A stretch of 64,000 nt of DNA from Meghimatium bilineatum (lineage: Eukaryota > Mollusca > Gastropoda > Stylommatophora > Philomycidae): contig CM067317.1 in NCBI GenBank assembly GCA_034231615.1, positions 42,596,011 to 42,660,010 on the forward strand. The letters are read 5' to 3'. Below are positions 11,546-22,320 of this stretch, piece after piece. A program made the position numbers and the translations under genes. A model generated the notes under the pieces. The model did no database searches. It worked only from the letters and a program-made list of their open reading frames with translations, and had not been told where the DNA came from. The first letter of the stretch is position 1. Each line of letters begins with the position of its first letter.

Positions 11546-11589
11546 TACATACACGACACGTATATGCTACTAAAACTGTTGTTACCAAC

Positions 11590-12014
11590 CTGTAAAATGC
11601 TATGCAACTCAAAAGAAGCATGTTAACTCCAATTAACCAGATCCTAAGTGCAGCTTGAAGTTCGCATAGAATACTATTCAACGTCCAGGCTTTGTTATGG
11701 AAAGTCATGACCTGTAGTGGTAATACTATTGCACAGTACACGGCGTCAGCAAAGCTGAGGTTGCAGATAAGAATACTATTGATGTTGTTGCGTAGGCGGC
11801 TGCTTAAAATTGCAAGCACTGTGAGGATGTTGCCAACTGCTCCAAAAACAGCTAAGACAATGGTGATCCATGTGGCTGCTTCAAAGATGACATCTGGATA
11901 ACATTTAATACCTTCACAGATCTTTGTTTCCCCGGTCAGGTTAACTGACATATCCGCTGGGGAAGTAGTTTTACCGTTGTCATAGAAAGATGGAGTCAGT
12001 TCTAGAACTGACAT
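11590..12014 (-). CDS. moody/Tre1-like class A GPCR, exon 1 (N terminus to TM3)
   Basis: Starts at ATG 12014 in a good context (CCAAAATG), with an in-frame TAA about 8 codons upstream. Codes residues 1-141 plus two bases of Arg142. A 45-residue extracellular N terminus carries an N-glycosylation site (N25-L-T) and two Cys. TM1 (45-71) contains GN at 61-62. TM2 (79-105) contains D90 in LSFAD. C117 at the top of TM3 is the partner of C196. TM3 ends CIAFY-R, so after splicing the DRY equivalent is Y-R-F, followed by LHVVHP. R3.50 is kept while the acidic or Asn residue at 3.49 is Tyr. The full product is 357 aa, a normal class A length. Only the AG|GTTGGT donor joins in frame to 4862. Expression site and ligand cannot be inferred. 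Confidence 0.93.
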
Positions 12015-12287
12015 TTTGGAGATTATCTTCCTAGGCAGTTATAAGCTCTTTTACAGAACTACCTCCTTTTTAAAAACGAATTCAGCTTTTTTCATCTTCT
12101 AGAAGAATAAAGAATAGTTCTTTCGTATAAATACAGCCGCATTTTTTCGTTCTACGGCTTAACGTAAACATCGTGTTCTGTTCACGCTGCCATTAGCGCA
12201 TTTGTTTAGATTCTTGAGTTTCCTCGATAGATAGGATCTTTATCAAGGTCTTTATTAATCTCAGGTCTCTTGTTCGTCTTTATGAAT
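12015..12287 (-). other. possible 5' UTR exon part of the GPCR
   Basis: On the minus strand TTTCTATTTACAG|ATTC at 12288 is a good splice acceptor. Sequence from 12287 to the ATG has an in-frame stop and no coding frame. It could be a 5' UTR exon joined to an upstream exon outside what I can identify. A promoter directly here is the alternative; no clear TATA element in the right orientation was found. Confidence 0.35.
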
Positions 12288-13606
12288 CTGTAAATAGAAA
12301 TCACAAATTGTTATGCAATTTTATGAAACAGAAAATATTGGGGGGAAAGAAATATTAAGAGGCAGAGAAATAACAGTATTTTTAAAGATGCAGTAATATA
12401 TAGTTACCGTAGAATTAAATTCCCTAGAAAATATTTGTCTTAGACAAATGTTAAATGTTGGTTTGGAAGGATTCAAGTTAAGCAAGCAAGTAAGAGAAGG
12501 CACCAACAGCAATATGTTTCTGAAACAATACGAAGAAAACGATGGACTTATATCGTACATTTACTTTGAATGAATGAAAACAGGTGACTACTACACACAT
12601 TAAAATGGGTACCAGGTGGCAACAGAAACAAATGGAAGACCTAGAGAGACTTTGTAGAACAACCATCAAAGAGGTACGATTATGTGTCTCAACAACATGC
12701 AATAATTACACAAAAGTAGCATGAAATCACTCGAACTGGAGAGCTCCGGTTCCACCCTATGCACGTATTCGGCGCTGAAGGAAGATATATTAGATTAGAT
12801 TAGATTAGATTCTGATGGATTAGATTATGATAGATTAGAATAAGTAGATAGGCAGATGGGTAGGTAGGTGGGTGTGTATGTAGGTAGGTAGGTAGATAGG
12901 TATGTAGATAGATACACCGATAGATGCGCATATATAGATACATGAAAATATACATTGATGGATGGAGATACATTAGATAGATGGTTATGTGGATGGGATG
13001 GATTTTATTTGTTGGGTCTGATATGATGAATCGGATTGGATGTTGTGGATTGGAATGCCTGGAAGGTTTCGATTAGATAGGTTATGATAGTTGATTAGAT
13101 TGGATAGATAATTTAGATTTAATGGATGGATGACAGGATGAATGTATATTGACAGTGGCATGACCATGATCAAGATGCAAAGGACAACTTCCTAGTCAAT
13201 GACTCATAACAGACTGCTGGCATCAGAGACAGGAAAAAATAAATTTAATATTCCTTGCTCCATCTTTGCGAGGTCGTAATGTATAAAAATATAGCAAATA
13301 ATGCAATAGAGCACCTTGGTCAGGGAGTAGAAGTTGAAGACGGAAGATAACACGGTACCCAGAAATATCAAGCCCGGTTTGAATATACGTTGATGAAATA
13401 CACAGTTTTCAGCTATGTTGTTTGCCACGACGTGAGATATTCTCTCTATAGACTGTATCACGCATGCCAGCAGGTGTTTGTGATCAACTGTAGAAAAAGA
13501 TGGCTCTTGGTACCTGAGCTTGATGGACGTAGCATCATCAGTGCATCTCCACAGTAGCTCTTTCCACAATTCAGAATGCCATCACCGTTTCGTAGCGGTG
13601 TTTCTC
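12288..13606. other. no gene recognised; GAT/TAGG-rich low complexity at 12785-13150
   Basis: A GATTA/GGTAG/GATAGAT simple-sequence tract fills 12785-13150. A 121-codon minus frame at 13204-13569 has no motif I recognise and no splice context I can defend. The remaining sequence is unassigned. Confidence 0.5.
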
Positions 13607-13742
13607 ATGCTGAAAATGGATGCTTTATGCCGAGATCTGCATATATTGCAGTCAAGCTGTAAACCAGAATAAAGAGCATGCCTTTCTCTGGACTACATCC
13701 TCCTAAACCAACATGAGTTTGAGAAAGAACACAGAAGAAGAA
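13607..13742 (+). mobile_element. SINE-2b copy, degenerate
   Basis: Matches the SINE-2b 3' two-thirds: GAGATCTGCATATATTGCAG, AAGCTGTAAACC, CTCTGGACTACATCCTCCTA and GAGTTTGAGAAAGAACACAG, followed by an AGAAGAAGAAG tail. The head is missing. Confidence 0.75.
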
Positions 13743-14324
13743 GTGTCGTCTCGCAATTGATCTATATTTTAAAAGATCGTGTCCCAAGCGCTCACTCATT
13801 GTTTTCAAACATGGTTTTTATCTATGTAAAATCCGGTTCGCTGGCCAATAACGGCGCTCTAAGTCACTAGGCGATGTAAAAGTAATATATGATCTGGTGT
13901 GTGCTCGTAAATCACTATTTAGAACAACAAGGAACTAAAAAAAAAGTGTATCCCATCCCAGATATTTGAAAAGCTAAATCTATCTCATCGGCCCAAAAAC
14001 GTTGCGTTTGTTTGTATGTTGTTATTATGAGCATCTATGTTAATATGAGCAAGCGATGTGAATCTATCATTCATTATAATTTTGGCCAGTTCCTTTAGTA
14101 ACATATTCTTACAGAACACAATCAGAATTTTCAAACTAGATCTGGCAGCGTTTCACAATTGATTTACGGTATTCATGACTTCTCCCGTGAGGTTCCACTG
14201 ATACTTATTGCTAACAAAAGTACTAAGAAATGACGCCACAACAAAAGCATACTTTTTATTTATAAAACATAAAAACCTGACTGAGATTCCTACTGCGTTA
14301 AGCGCTACACGACGGCGTGAAAGT
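13743..14324. other. no gene recognised
   Basis: AT-rich unassigned sequence. No motif was seen. Confidence 0.5.
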
Positions 14325-14375
14325 ATTTAGTTAGTTAGTTAGTTAGCTAGTTAGTTAGTTAGCTAGTTAGTTAGC

Positions 14376-14427
<52 letters not shown>
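14325..14427. repeat. (GTTA)n microsatellite
   Basis: About 100 bp of GTTA tetranucleotide with occasional GCTA units. Confidence 0.95.
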
Positions 14428-14704
14428 CGTTGGATCATCGTCACTGCACTCTTTGTTTTAAACCCTGTGAAAGCCTTCGACATAAACCTCACTAAAGGCA
14501 TTTAACATAAACCCTATCACCGCCTCTGCATGAACGTCACAGCACCTATGTCGTAAACCTCACTGACATCTTTTGTCATAAACCTCACTGAAAACTTTTG
14601 GCATGAACCTCACTGAAAGCTTTGTGTAAACCCTAGCTTTCAGCGAGGGTCACGACAAAGGTTTTAAGCCAGGTTTATGTGCTGTACATGAACACAGATG
14701 GTGC

Positions 14705-15064
14705 TCAGATCCATAGGTGCTCAAATCTCTCCTTGAGTGTAGCCGCCATTATTCGTTGACTGACGGTCCCAGTACGCAGTTGATTGACCATAATTCTTTC
14801 TTGCCCACGAAATCGCTCCGTTCTAGCGACACCACATTTCAAACAAAATTCCTTTATTCTAGTCATGAAACAAGAGTCATCGTCACTTATACAGTCATTT
14901 GCTCGTGCGTTTTCCCGTAGGGCCTTCAAAACTTCTGCTCGATCCATCGCACCACCAACATGCGTAGTAGCAGCGTGTGCGGCCAGTCTATCTGCTATCT
15001 CATTACCCCGGACTCCCGTATGTCCCGGCACAAAAATGAAAGTATTTGATCTTTGATAATACAC
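14705..15064 (-). mobile_element. RNaseH-LINE fragment: RNase H domain and C terminus
   Basis: The minus frame reads NTFIFVPGHTGVRGNEIADR and LAAHAATTHVGG, then a C-terminal tail with MVNQLRTGTVSQRIMAATLK and ERFEHLWI before the stop. VPGHxGVxGNExADxLA is the hallmark of the RNase H domain of I/R1/Jockey-type LINEs, with the catalytic His and the Asp of ADxLA retained. The last 119 codons are open and unbroken, so this is one of the younger LINE tails here. The copy at 34660-35490 is related (RTGTISRYTLNDLLKRRFEHLW). Confidence 0.85.
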
Positions 15065-15339
15065 TGAATGATCAGATTACCGTTTAAAAAAAAATAATAA
15101 TTTTGTAATGTAGCTTTCATATAACTGGCGCTTTTACTGGTCAGCCATTTAAGGGCATGTAAGCCCAGTGTCCCAGTCAGTTGTTCGTTGTGGTATCCTC
15201 GCATCCTCCCAGAGAGATCACACGTTTTTTCTAGCTCATGGTCACTCACGTTCCTATAATTAACAGGTACATTATCTATTTTAGCATCATAATTTTTAAT
15301 GTATCCATGACGAAAATTCCAGCTTTCATGATGACATTC
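15065..15339. other. LINE-flanking open frame without a family call
   Basis: A minus-strand frame runs through 14995-15342 but only overlaps the RNase H region out of frame. I cannot assign it. It borders the 29-bp array. Confidence 0.35.
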
Positions 15340-15885
15340 CACTCATTCCAGCTTTCATGATGACATTCCACTCATTCCTGCTTTCATGATGACATTTCAC
15401 GCATTCCAGCTTTCATGATGACATTCCACTCATTCCTGCTTTCATGATGACATTCCACTCATTCCAGCTTTCATGATGACATTGCACTCATTCCTGCTTT
15501 CATGATGACGTTCCACTTATTCCTGCTTTCATGATGACATTCCACTGATTCCTGCTTTCATGATGACATTCCACTCATTCCAGCTTTCATGATGACATTG
15601 CACTCATTCCTGCTTTCATGATGACATTGCACTCATTCCTGCTTTCATGATGACGTTCCACTTATTCCTGCTTTCATGATGATATTCCACTCACTCATTC
15701 CTGCTGTCATGATGACATTCCACTCACTCATTCCTGCTTTCATGATGACGTTCCACTTATTCCTGCTTTCATGATGACATTCCACTCATTCCAGCTTTCA
15801 TGATGACATTCCACTCATTCCTGCTTTTATGATGACATTCCACTCATTCCTGCTTTCATGATAACATTCCACTCATTCCTGCTTC
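15340..15885. repeat. 29-bp minisatellite (TTTCATGATGACATTCCACT)
   Basis: About 19 units of TTCATGATGACATTCCACTC + ATTCCTGCT, period 29. Two alternating variants (ATTCCAGC and ATTCCTGC) and occasional CTCACTCATTC insertions are present. Confidence 0.95.
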
Positions 15886-16399
15886 TTCTTATCCCTTTGC
15901 CATCCACTATATGTATGCCCACAAATAATGCATGGATTGTACTCTGGCTCCATCTTAACCTGGACAGTATATCCATGTACAAATTTGGCCTTTTGGGACA
16001 AGTATAACACATATTAGCCATCTACGTACTCATAGACACGGACACAACTAACTGAATTTCATAAAGTTGATGTAACAGATGGCCATCATCATCGTGTGAT
16101 GGACGAACACAGCGCATTTGTTGGACATATTCATATTGTAAATATGGCCAATGTTTCCATCATAATCATGGCATAACATGGAGCACATCCGTGTACGCGC
16201 TATAGAGATAAATTGAGAAATTACGGTATACTGAAAACGTGAATCTTCCAACACTTACTGGCACCATTGTGACGTAAGCGAGACACATAGTTCGTTGAAA
16301 CTGATGCCTGACAAAATAACGAATGGAGAGAAGTGTCATTATGTCTTATGGCGTGTCCAAAAAATATCGTATTTTGTCTCACCATTTCACATTCTGAAG
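15886..16399. other. no gene recognised
   Basis: Short frames on the minus strand only. No known domain or repeat was identified. Confidence 0.45.
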
Positions 16400-16470
16400 A
16401 TATAAATTGCTGGAGGGTTTTGTATTGGTGCATCAAATGAGGTACCACGGCGACCGTGACGTGTTATGGG
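16400..16470 (+). mobile_element. LINE 3'-end fragment
   Basis: AATGAGGTACCACGGCGACC followed by GTGACGTGTTATGGGTTT matches the LINE end at 41065-41181 (ASNVVPLRP, stop, CGGGTTATTGG). Only the final codons and 3' UTR remain. Confidence 0.5.
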
Positions 16471-16524
16471 TTTATGAATATAGAAAAATGTCAGTTTATG
16501 TGCTGGGATAATGGGTTTTGTCTT

Positions 16525-16800
16525 GTATGTGTTGCCGGGACCGAAAGGGAAGCAAGGAATAGTGACACTGTTACCTGTCAAGCATGTATTAAGAGGCATT
16601 TAGGATGTTCTGGGGTGAAGTTGGCTGATGCATCCCATATAGGGGAAAAATAACCCGGATGACATGCTGAAGTTGGATGTGTCAGGTCTAAAACGCAAAT
16701 ATCGCAACATAATTGTAAACGATGGCATAAGGCTCTCCGTTCTCCGGACAACATCCGAGTAATCTGAAGGAGTTCGAGAACGAAAGTAGAAGAAGAAGGA
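16525..16800 (+). mobile_element. SINE-2b, nearly full length
   Basis: Head hairpin GTGTTGCCGGGACCGAAAGG ... GTGACAC, then a diverged GGCATTTAGGATG block, GCTGAAGTTGGATGTGTCAG, ACGCAAATATCGCAACATAA, GTTCTCCGGACAACATCCGA and GAGTTCGAGAACGAAAGTAG, ending in an AGAAGAAGAAGG tail. It is a diverged copy of the 285-bp family represented by 49053-49337. Confidence 0.8.
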
Positions 16801-17015
16801 TGTTTATGAGTCTTTTAAAAAAAATAAACGTTTAACAATAATTAGACAGAATTAAAAAAAAGACTTTAACACAGCGGAAATGGTAAGGTTATACGCGCAC
16901 ATTGTCGCCATTACCAGCAGATAAGACATGTGGATTGATCAATGTATGCAGAACCGAGCCTCTCACCAATTATACAGCATGTGAACTCATCGGTACATCA
17001 TATAAATGGTACACT

Positions 17016-17099
17016 ATTTGACTTTCACTGTGATTTTTATTGGTCACTATGCGTATACATTATATCGACAGCCAATGAAATTCACGTGAAAAGTCAAAT
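17016..17099. repeat. R6 foldback element (28-nt inverted arms)
   Basis: ATTTGACTTTCACTGTGATT opens the left arm (17016-17043) and the right arm ends in GTGAAAAGTCAAAT (17072-17099). 22 of 28 positions pair across a 28-nt loop. Partial relatives lie at 28205-28275, 47605-47640, 49925-49995 and 60950-61020 (shared CCAATGAAA and AGTCAAA blocks). It looks like a small non-autonomous foldback or MITE element. Confidence 0.5.
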
Positions 17100-17167
17100 A
17101 AGATCACTTTTGAAGTATGATTCGATTAGTCTACATGATTGTTTACCTGACGAGGGACTCGGCTTAA

Positions 17168-17189
17168 CCATGGATCTCAGGATCCATGG
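17168..17189. repeat. perfect 9-bp inverted repeat
   Basis: CCATGGATC-TCAG-GATCCATGG is a perfect stem with a four-base loop. Two further GATC-rich half-sites follow. No function is apparent. Confidence 0.5.
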
Positions 17190-17591
17190 ATTAGATCTCT
17201 AGATCCATGTATACTCTGCGATGTTTACCATGACATGGTACAGGCTGTAAGCACAAGCATTGATTATAGCTTCCTTACTGTAAATACATTATCCAGCAAT
17301 AGTGGTGAACATTGTCAAAGAACATTTGAACCATGGGAAAAATTGAGATACGTAAGGAGTGTCGCAGCAAAATACACAACATACTAACGATATCAACAGC
17401 AATGAGAGGGGAAAACGATATCAACCAGGGGAAAACAGAGATACGTAAGGAGTGTCGCAGCAAAATACTCTACACACTAACGATATCAACAGAAACAGAC
17501 TAACACATAGACTAAGTACATTGTGTGACAAAGTCACAAGTGACTAAGGCTAAGCGCAAAACGATAAATTATCAGAGTTATTGTACAACCT

Positions 17592-17897
17592 AAAACGTAC
17601 TAAAGATGTGATTGCTGGTGCAACGCACAGCAATGAGAGGGAAAAACAGAGACACTTAAAGAGTGGTGTAGTAAAATACAAAACATCCTCGACATAAAGA
17701 AACCTCCCTTCAACTAAAAAGTCTTTGTCAGGAAAAAAAAACAACAAGAAATGCATATTACAAAAAGAATCGTTAGATAAGAGACGAACACGGAAAGATT
17801 ATATGGGAACTTAGATGAGAGAACGAAAATGAGAAAAACCACATATACGGCAAGAACAGAAGAATAAAACGAAAAACAACAGAGCAAGTATACTATA
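17592..17897 (-). mobile_element. PLE LTR-like module, left arm of an inverted pair
   Basis: On the minus strand it reads ATACTTGCTCTGTTG, a pyrimidine-rich centre, TTTGTAATATGCATTTCTTG, CTGACAAAGACTTTTTAGTT, and ends GTTGCACCAGC. It aligns over its length with 18114-18420 in the opposite orientation. The hammerhead-like block is at 17708-17731, with GAAGG in place of GAAAC. Confidence 0.6.
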
Positions 17898-18113
17898 AAA
17901 AAAATAATTTCGTTACTGTATGTTTTCCTGTGAAGCAGTGCAGGGTGACTTTCTTCGGGTATAATAAAAGAAGAAAAACCTAAGTGATATCAAAGAAAAA
18001 TCTACTTAGCTGAAATCCGGTGTAGTCGAACATAATGAGTGAAGTAAATGTAGTTAAACAACATACCCGGTTTCAGATACGTAGTTGTTTCTTTGATATT
18101 ACTTAGATTTGTC

Positions 18114-18420
18114 TTCTATTATACTTGCTCTGTTGCTTTTCCTTTTACACTCTCTTCTGGTTTTGCGGTGTTCTCTGTTTTTTTTTCTTTTTGCTCTCTC
18201 TCATCTTATCTCCCTTATCATCTTCTTTTACTATTCTATTACATTATGATTATCTGTTTGTAATATTAATTTCTTGTTTATTATTTTTATTCATGAAGAC
18301 TTTTTAGTCGAAACATCAATTATTTATGTTGATGTCATTAATGTGTTTTATATTTGTTGCAATACTTACTACTCACGTAACTCTGTTTTTCCTCTAATTA
18401 TCTGTGTTGCACCAGCTATC
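18114..18420 (+). mobile_element. PLE LTR-like module, right arm of an inverted pair
   Basis: Plus-strand partner of 17592-17897: ATACTTGCTCTGTTGC, TTTGTAATATTAATTTCTTG, then TCATGAAGACTTTTTAGTCG-AAAC at 18291-18314, then TTGCACCAGCTATC. Stem II of the hammerhead-like core is a perfect GACU/AGUC. The spacer of about 215 bp between the arms holds nothing recognised. Confidence 0.6.
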
Positions 18421-18756
18421 TAACCTTTAGTATATTATTGTGTTCCCTAACACTGATGATTAGATCTTTGACATTTGATTCAGTTCGGCAAGTTGTTATT
18501 AGTGGAGCTCAAAAACTCGAAACAAAATCACAATATTGGGTAGGAACTCGATGCTGGCAATGTTTCTTGGCACCCAGCTTTTACTATGACGTGAAAAATA
18601 TCGTAGGGTTTCAGAGATCCGTGGCTTGACACATTAACTACTGAACACTTCAGATTCAGACTAAAATTATTTTGTTCTTGTTCTAGTCATAAGGTAGGGG
18701 TTCAAACCCTCCCTCCACCCACTAAAGTAGACCGTGACATTTTAATACTACGATAC

Positions 18757-18895
18757 CACAGACGTCAGGTGTGTCGCGCCGTTGGTGCAAATAAAACGGC
18801 GACACTACGCATCCCTTTATTCTTGACCACATCCTTCTTGAAATCTTGTAGGTACATCCTGCTACAAGAGCGATCCGATGGGAGTTTCTTCTTCT
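18757..18895 (+). mobile_element. SINE-2a copy
   Basis: Matches SINE-2a: GACGTCAGGTGTGTCGCGCC, GTGCAAATAAAACGGCGACA, CGCATCCCTTTATTCTTGAC, CTGCTACAAGAGCGATCCGA and TGGGAGTTT, then TTCTTCTTC instead of the usual GAA tail. A tRNA-like B box (GGGGTTCAAACCC, 18697-18709) lies just upstream. Confidence 0.75.
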
Positions 18896-19655
18896 TCATC
18901 GTTCTTCAGTCAGATATCAGGTTACATCACCAATAGCTTCAATGAATTGTGTGATTCGCTTCAGGTCCTCCATGGAACCCCTCAAGTCTGGAAGTTGTGC
19001 CGTCTCAGTATGCCATATTTTCTCCCTCTCTTCTTTGTAGAGTTGACGTTTGAAAACGATTACAAAAATTAATATGATAAAATGCAAAAAGTAGGAAACA
19101 CCACCCCATCCATCCTCATTTCCCGATCTTCCCTAAAAAGATCATCACAATTCTCACAAATACGAGACGACATTTGTTTCCATTTTGTAATTCTCTCCTC
19201 CCTCCTTGCCTACATATGGTGGCTCTGCTTGCAAAGAGCCGTGATTTGTTGTGTACTTAAAATATGTGTTAACTCTTTCACAACCCATTCCTATCCTTCC
19301 AAGTTTTTTGTTATCTCAGTAAGATAATGCATACATACAAAGATGTCTGTAAAACATCGATGAATGCCTTTGTCATCACGCCCGGACATTGGGAAAACCT
19401 GGTGGATAATCGACTGGGTAGAGAACTAGCTAGCATAATGGTGCTCGGACTTTTGAGAATTCAATAACAGAGGGGAAGAAAAAATATGGAGGCGTAAGGA
19501 GGAACTACCCAACGAAGTGATATTCCCGTGCCACGTCTGTGGCAGATCAAATCGACAGAATTCTTGAGATTTCTGTCCTACTTGTACCACCTCAACTGCA
19601 ACTGATGCAAACTTTTATTAGACCGTCCGTCACGATACATAAGATCGTATAAGTA
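18896..19655. other. no gene; possible LINE zinc-knuckle remnant
   Basis: At 19490-19600 (+) a frame reads WRRKEELPNEV, then PCHVCGRSNRQNS, stop, DFCPTC. This C-X2-C ... C-X2-C remnant is reminiscent of LINE C termini but is too short to assign. Nothing else was recognised. Confidence 0.35.
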
Positions 19656-21424
19656 AGATAAGTACAGATGAATGTGTACTGGATGGATAAGTACAGATGA
19701 ATGTGTACTGGATGGATAAGTACAGATGAATGTGTACTGGATGGATAAGTACAGATGAATGTGTACTGGATGGATAAGTACAGATGAATGTGTACTGGAT
19801 GGATAAGTACAGATGAATGTGTACTGGATGGATAAGTACAGATGAATTTGTACTTACTGGATAAGTACAGATGAATTTGTACTTACTGGATAAGAACAGA
19901 TGAATTAGTAATACATGGATAAAAACAGATGAATGTATACGAGATGGATAAGTACAGATGAATTTGTACTAGATCAATAAGTACAGATGAATGTGTACTG
20001 GATGGATAAGTACAGATGAATGTGTACTTGATGGATAAGTACAGATGAATGTGTACTGGATGGATAAGTACAGATGAATGTGTACTGGATGGATAAGTAC
20101 AGATGAATATGTACTGTATGGATAAGTACAGATGAATGTGTACTGGATGGATAAGTAGAGATGAATGTGTACTGGATGGATAAGTACAGATGAATGTGTA
20201 CTGGATGGATAAGTACAGATGAATGTGTACTGGATGGATAAGTACAGATGAATGTGTACTGGATGGATAAGTACAGATGAATGTGTACTGGATGGATAAG
20301 TACAGATGAATGTGTACTGGATGGATAAGTACAGATGAATTTGTACTTACTGGATAAGTACAGATGAATTAGTAATACCTGGATAAAAACAGATGAATGT
20401 ATACGAGATGGATAAGTACAGATGAATTTGTACTAGATCAATAAGTACAGATGAATGTGTACTGGATGGATAAGTACAGATGAATGTGTACTTGATGGAT
20501 AAGTACAGATGAATGTGTACTGGATGGATAAGTACAGATGAATGTGTACTGGATGGATAAGTACAGATGAATGTGTAATGTATGGATAAGTACAGATGAA
20601 TGTGTACTGGATGGATAAGTAGAGATGAATGTGTACTGGATGGATAAGTACAGATGGATGTGTACTGGATGGATAAGTACAGATGAATGTGTACTGGATG
20701 GATAAGTACAGATGAATGTGTACTGGATGGATAAGTACAGATGAATGTGTACTGGATGGATAAGTACAGATGAATGTGTACTGGATGGATAAGTACAGAT
20801 GAATTTGTACTTACTGGATAAGAACAGATGAATTAGTAATACATGGATAAAAACAGATGAATGTATACGAGATGGATAAGTACAGATGAATTTGTACTAG
20901 ATTAATAAGTACAGATGAATGTGTACTGGATGGATAAGTACAGATGAATGTGTACTTGATGGATAAGTACAGATGAATGTGTACTGGATGGATAAGTACA
21001 GATGAATGTGTACTGGATGGATAAGTACAGATGAATGTGTACTGTATGGATAAGTACAGATGAATGTGTACTGGATGGATAAGTAGAGATGAATGTGTAC
21101 TGGATGTATAAGTACAGATGAATGTGTACTGGATGGATAAGTACAGATGAATGTGTACTGGATGGATAAGTACAGATGAATGTGTACTGGATGGATACAT
21201 ACAGATGAATGTGTACTGGATGGATAAGTACAGATGAATGTGTACTGGATGGATAAGTACAGATGAATGTGTACTGGATGGATACATACAGATGAATGTG
21301 TACTGGATGGATAAGTACAGATGAATGTGTACTGGCTGGATACATACAGATGAATGTGTACTGGATGGATACGTACAGATGAATTTGTACTAGATGATTA
21401 TATACATGATTAAGTACAGATGGA
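19656..21424. repeat. 29-bp satellite with 464-bp higher-order repeat
   Basis: About 61 monomers of GGATGGATAAGTACAGATGA + ATGTGTACT. Rare variants recur at a fixed spacing: TGAATTAGTAATA starts at 19901, 20365 and 20829, and GTAGAGATG at 20155, 20619 and 21083. Every interval is 464 = 16 x 29. The array therefore evolved by unequal exchange of 16-mer blocks. Both strands show long open frames (for example HSSVLIHPVHIH on the minus strand) only because 29-bp periodicity avoids stops. Confidence 0.97.
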
Positions 21425-22104
21425 AACACACGAGCCGCCAGCCGATAGATAGAACATTATATACGAAATTAATTCCGCTTGTGTTTTTCCCCACTGAATG
21501 ATTTAGAAAAGACACCCACACACCAACATCGATGTGTAGTTAAATCACTCAAATACACAAGCAACAATGTGTGTGAAACATTTCACTCATAACCAATACC
21601 GAAACGACACCAATAAAATGGAGGAAGGCACATAAGATGCGGACGGAATATCCTCTAGGGATCTACGATGAAATAAAAGACAGAAGATTGTGTAGGTCTA
21701 TTACAGCTAAAGCGATCAAATTCTCATGAATTCGTAAGTAGAGAAGTGCCGTGTCAATAAATCCCCAATAAAATATCGGCATACATAATACATGTTTTTA
21801 GTCTTTGTCTAAGCATGTTCCGGTCTGCTTGTTACAGAGAAAAGAGGATATATCCACGCAATTGGATACGTATTGAATATCGTTTGAAATATTAAAATGC
21901 CACATATATTTTACATTAATGTATTGCTCAAAAACACGGTAACACCTCCTCATTCTCTTACACTTGTATGGAATGTAAAAGTGGGACTATTCTTTACTGC
22001 TCTCTCCGGTCCCGGTAACACAGGGGAAATACAAGTTGAAATAGCAATGTTCCTGAAAAAGTATACACATTTGAAACCAGCAACTTGCATGAATTAGCTT
22101 ACAA
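21425..22104. other. no gene; SINE-2b head fragment (-) near 22005-22025
   Basis: TCTCTCCGGTCCCGGTAACAC at 22000-22020 is the SINE-2b head in reverse. No other recognisable content. Confidence 0.45.
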
Positions 22105-22250
22105 GTTTGAAACGAGGAATGTGCATGAATGAATATAAAAAGTTTGAAACGAGCAATGTGCATGAATGAATATAAAAAGTTTGAAACGAGCAATGTGCGT
22201 GAATGAATATATAAAGTTTGAAACGAGCAATGTGCATAAATGAATATAAA
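22105..22250. repeat. 37-bp tandem repeat, 4 units
   Basis: Units read GTTTGAAACGAGCAATGTGC + ATGAATGAATATAAAAA, exact period 37, with small substitutions. Confidence 0.9.
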
Positions 22251-22320
22251 TAGTACCACTCATAATGAGAAACACTCTGCTCAACCTAAGATGTAAGTCC
22301 AATTTGGCTATAGCAGAGTT
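22245..22320 (+). repeat. R4 dispersed repeat copy
   Basis: CACTCATAATGAGAAACACT followed by ATGTAAGTCCAATTTGGCTA matches R4 copies at 30615-30700, 47440-47535 and 61866-61960. The constant core is AGTCCAATTTNGTTATA, preceded by TGAGG-GCTC-TTTCAAC. No coding capacity. Confidence 0.5.

Larger units (their letters stand above)
4863..11589 (-). other. GPCR intron (6,727 bp, phase 2)
   Basis: The donor AG|GTTGGT at 11589 and acceptor TTTCATTTCAG at 4863 restore one frame. The nearby alternative donor GTAACA would break it. The intron interrupts the codon of the conserved TM3 arginine after two bases, an intron position shared by many class A GPCRs. It is filled with LINE and SINE debris, two minisatellites and a hammerhead-like string. 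The ends 4863-5844 and 6063-6599 show nothing recognisable. Confidence 0.9.

Noticed and set aside
11340-12014. Single-exon 224-aa reading of the GPCR
   Set aside because: After residue 141 it runs into intron and antisense LINE sequence. Splicing to 4862 restores TM4-TM7.
9150-12760. Shared CGGAGCTCTCCAGTT string at 9163 and 12732 (inverted) as an element boundary
   Set aside because: Similarity stops after about 18 bases; it may be chance or a LINE scrap.
13204-13569. 121-codon minus-strand frame as a host exon
   Set aside because: No recognisable motif and no paired splice sites or neighbouring exon I could support.
14325-14427. Interstitial telomere repeat
   Set aside because: The unit is GTTA, not TTAGGG or another known metazoan telomere unit.
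20811-21429. Minus-strand frames of 158 and 175 codons (HSSVLIHPVHIH)
   Set aside because: Artefact of the 29-bp satellite.
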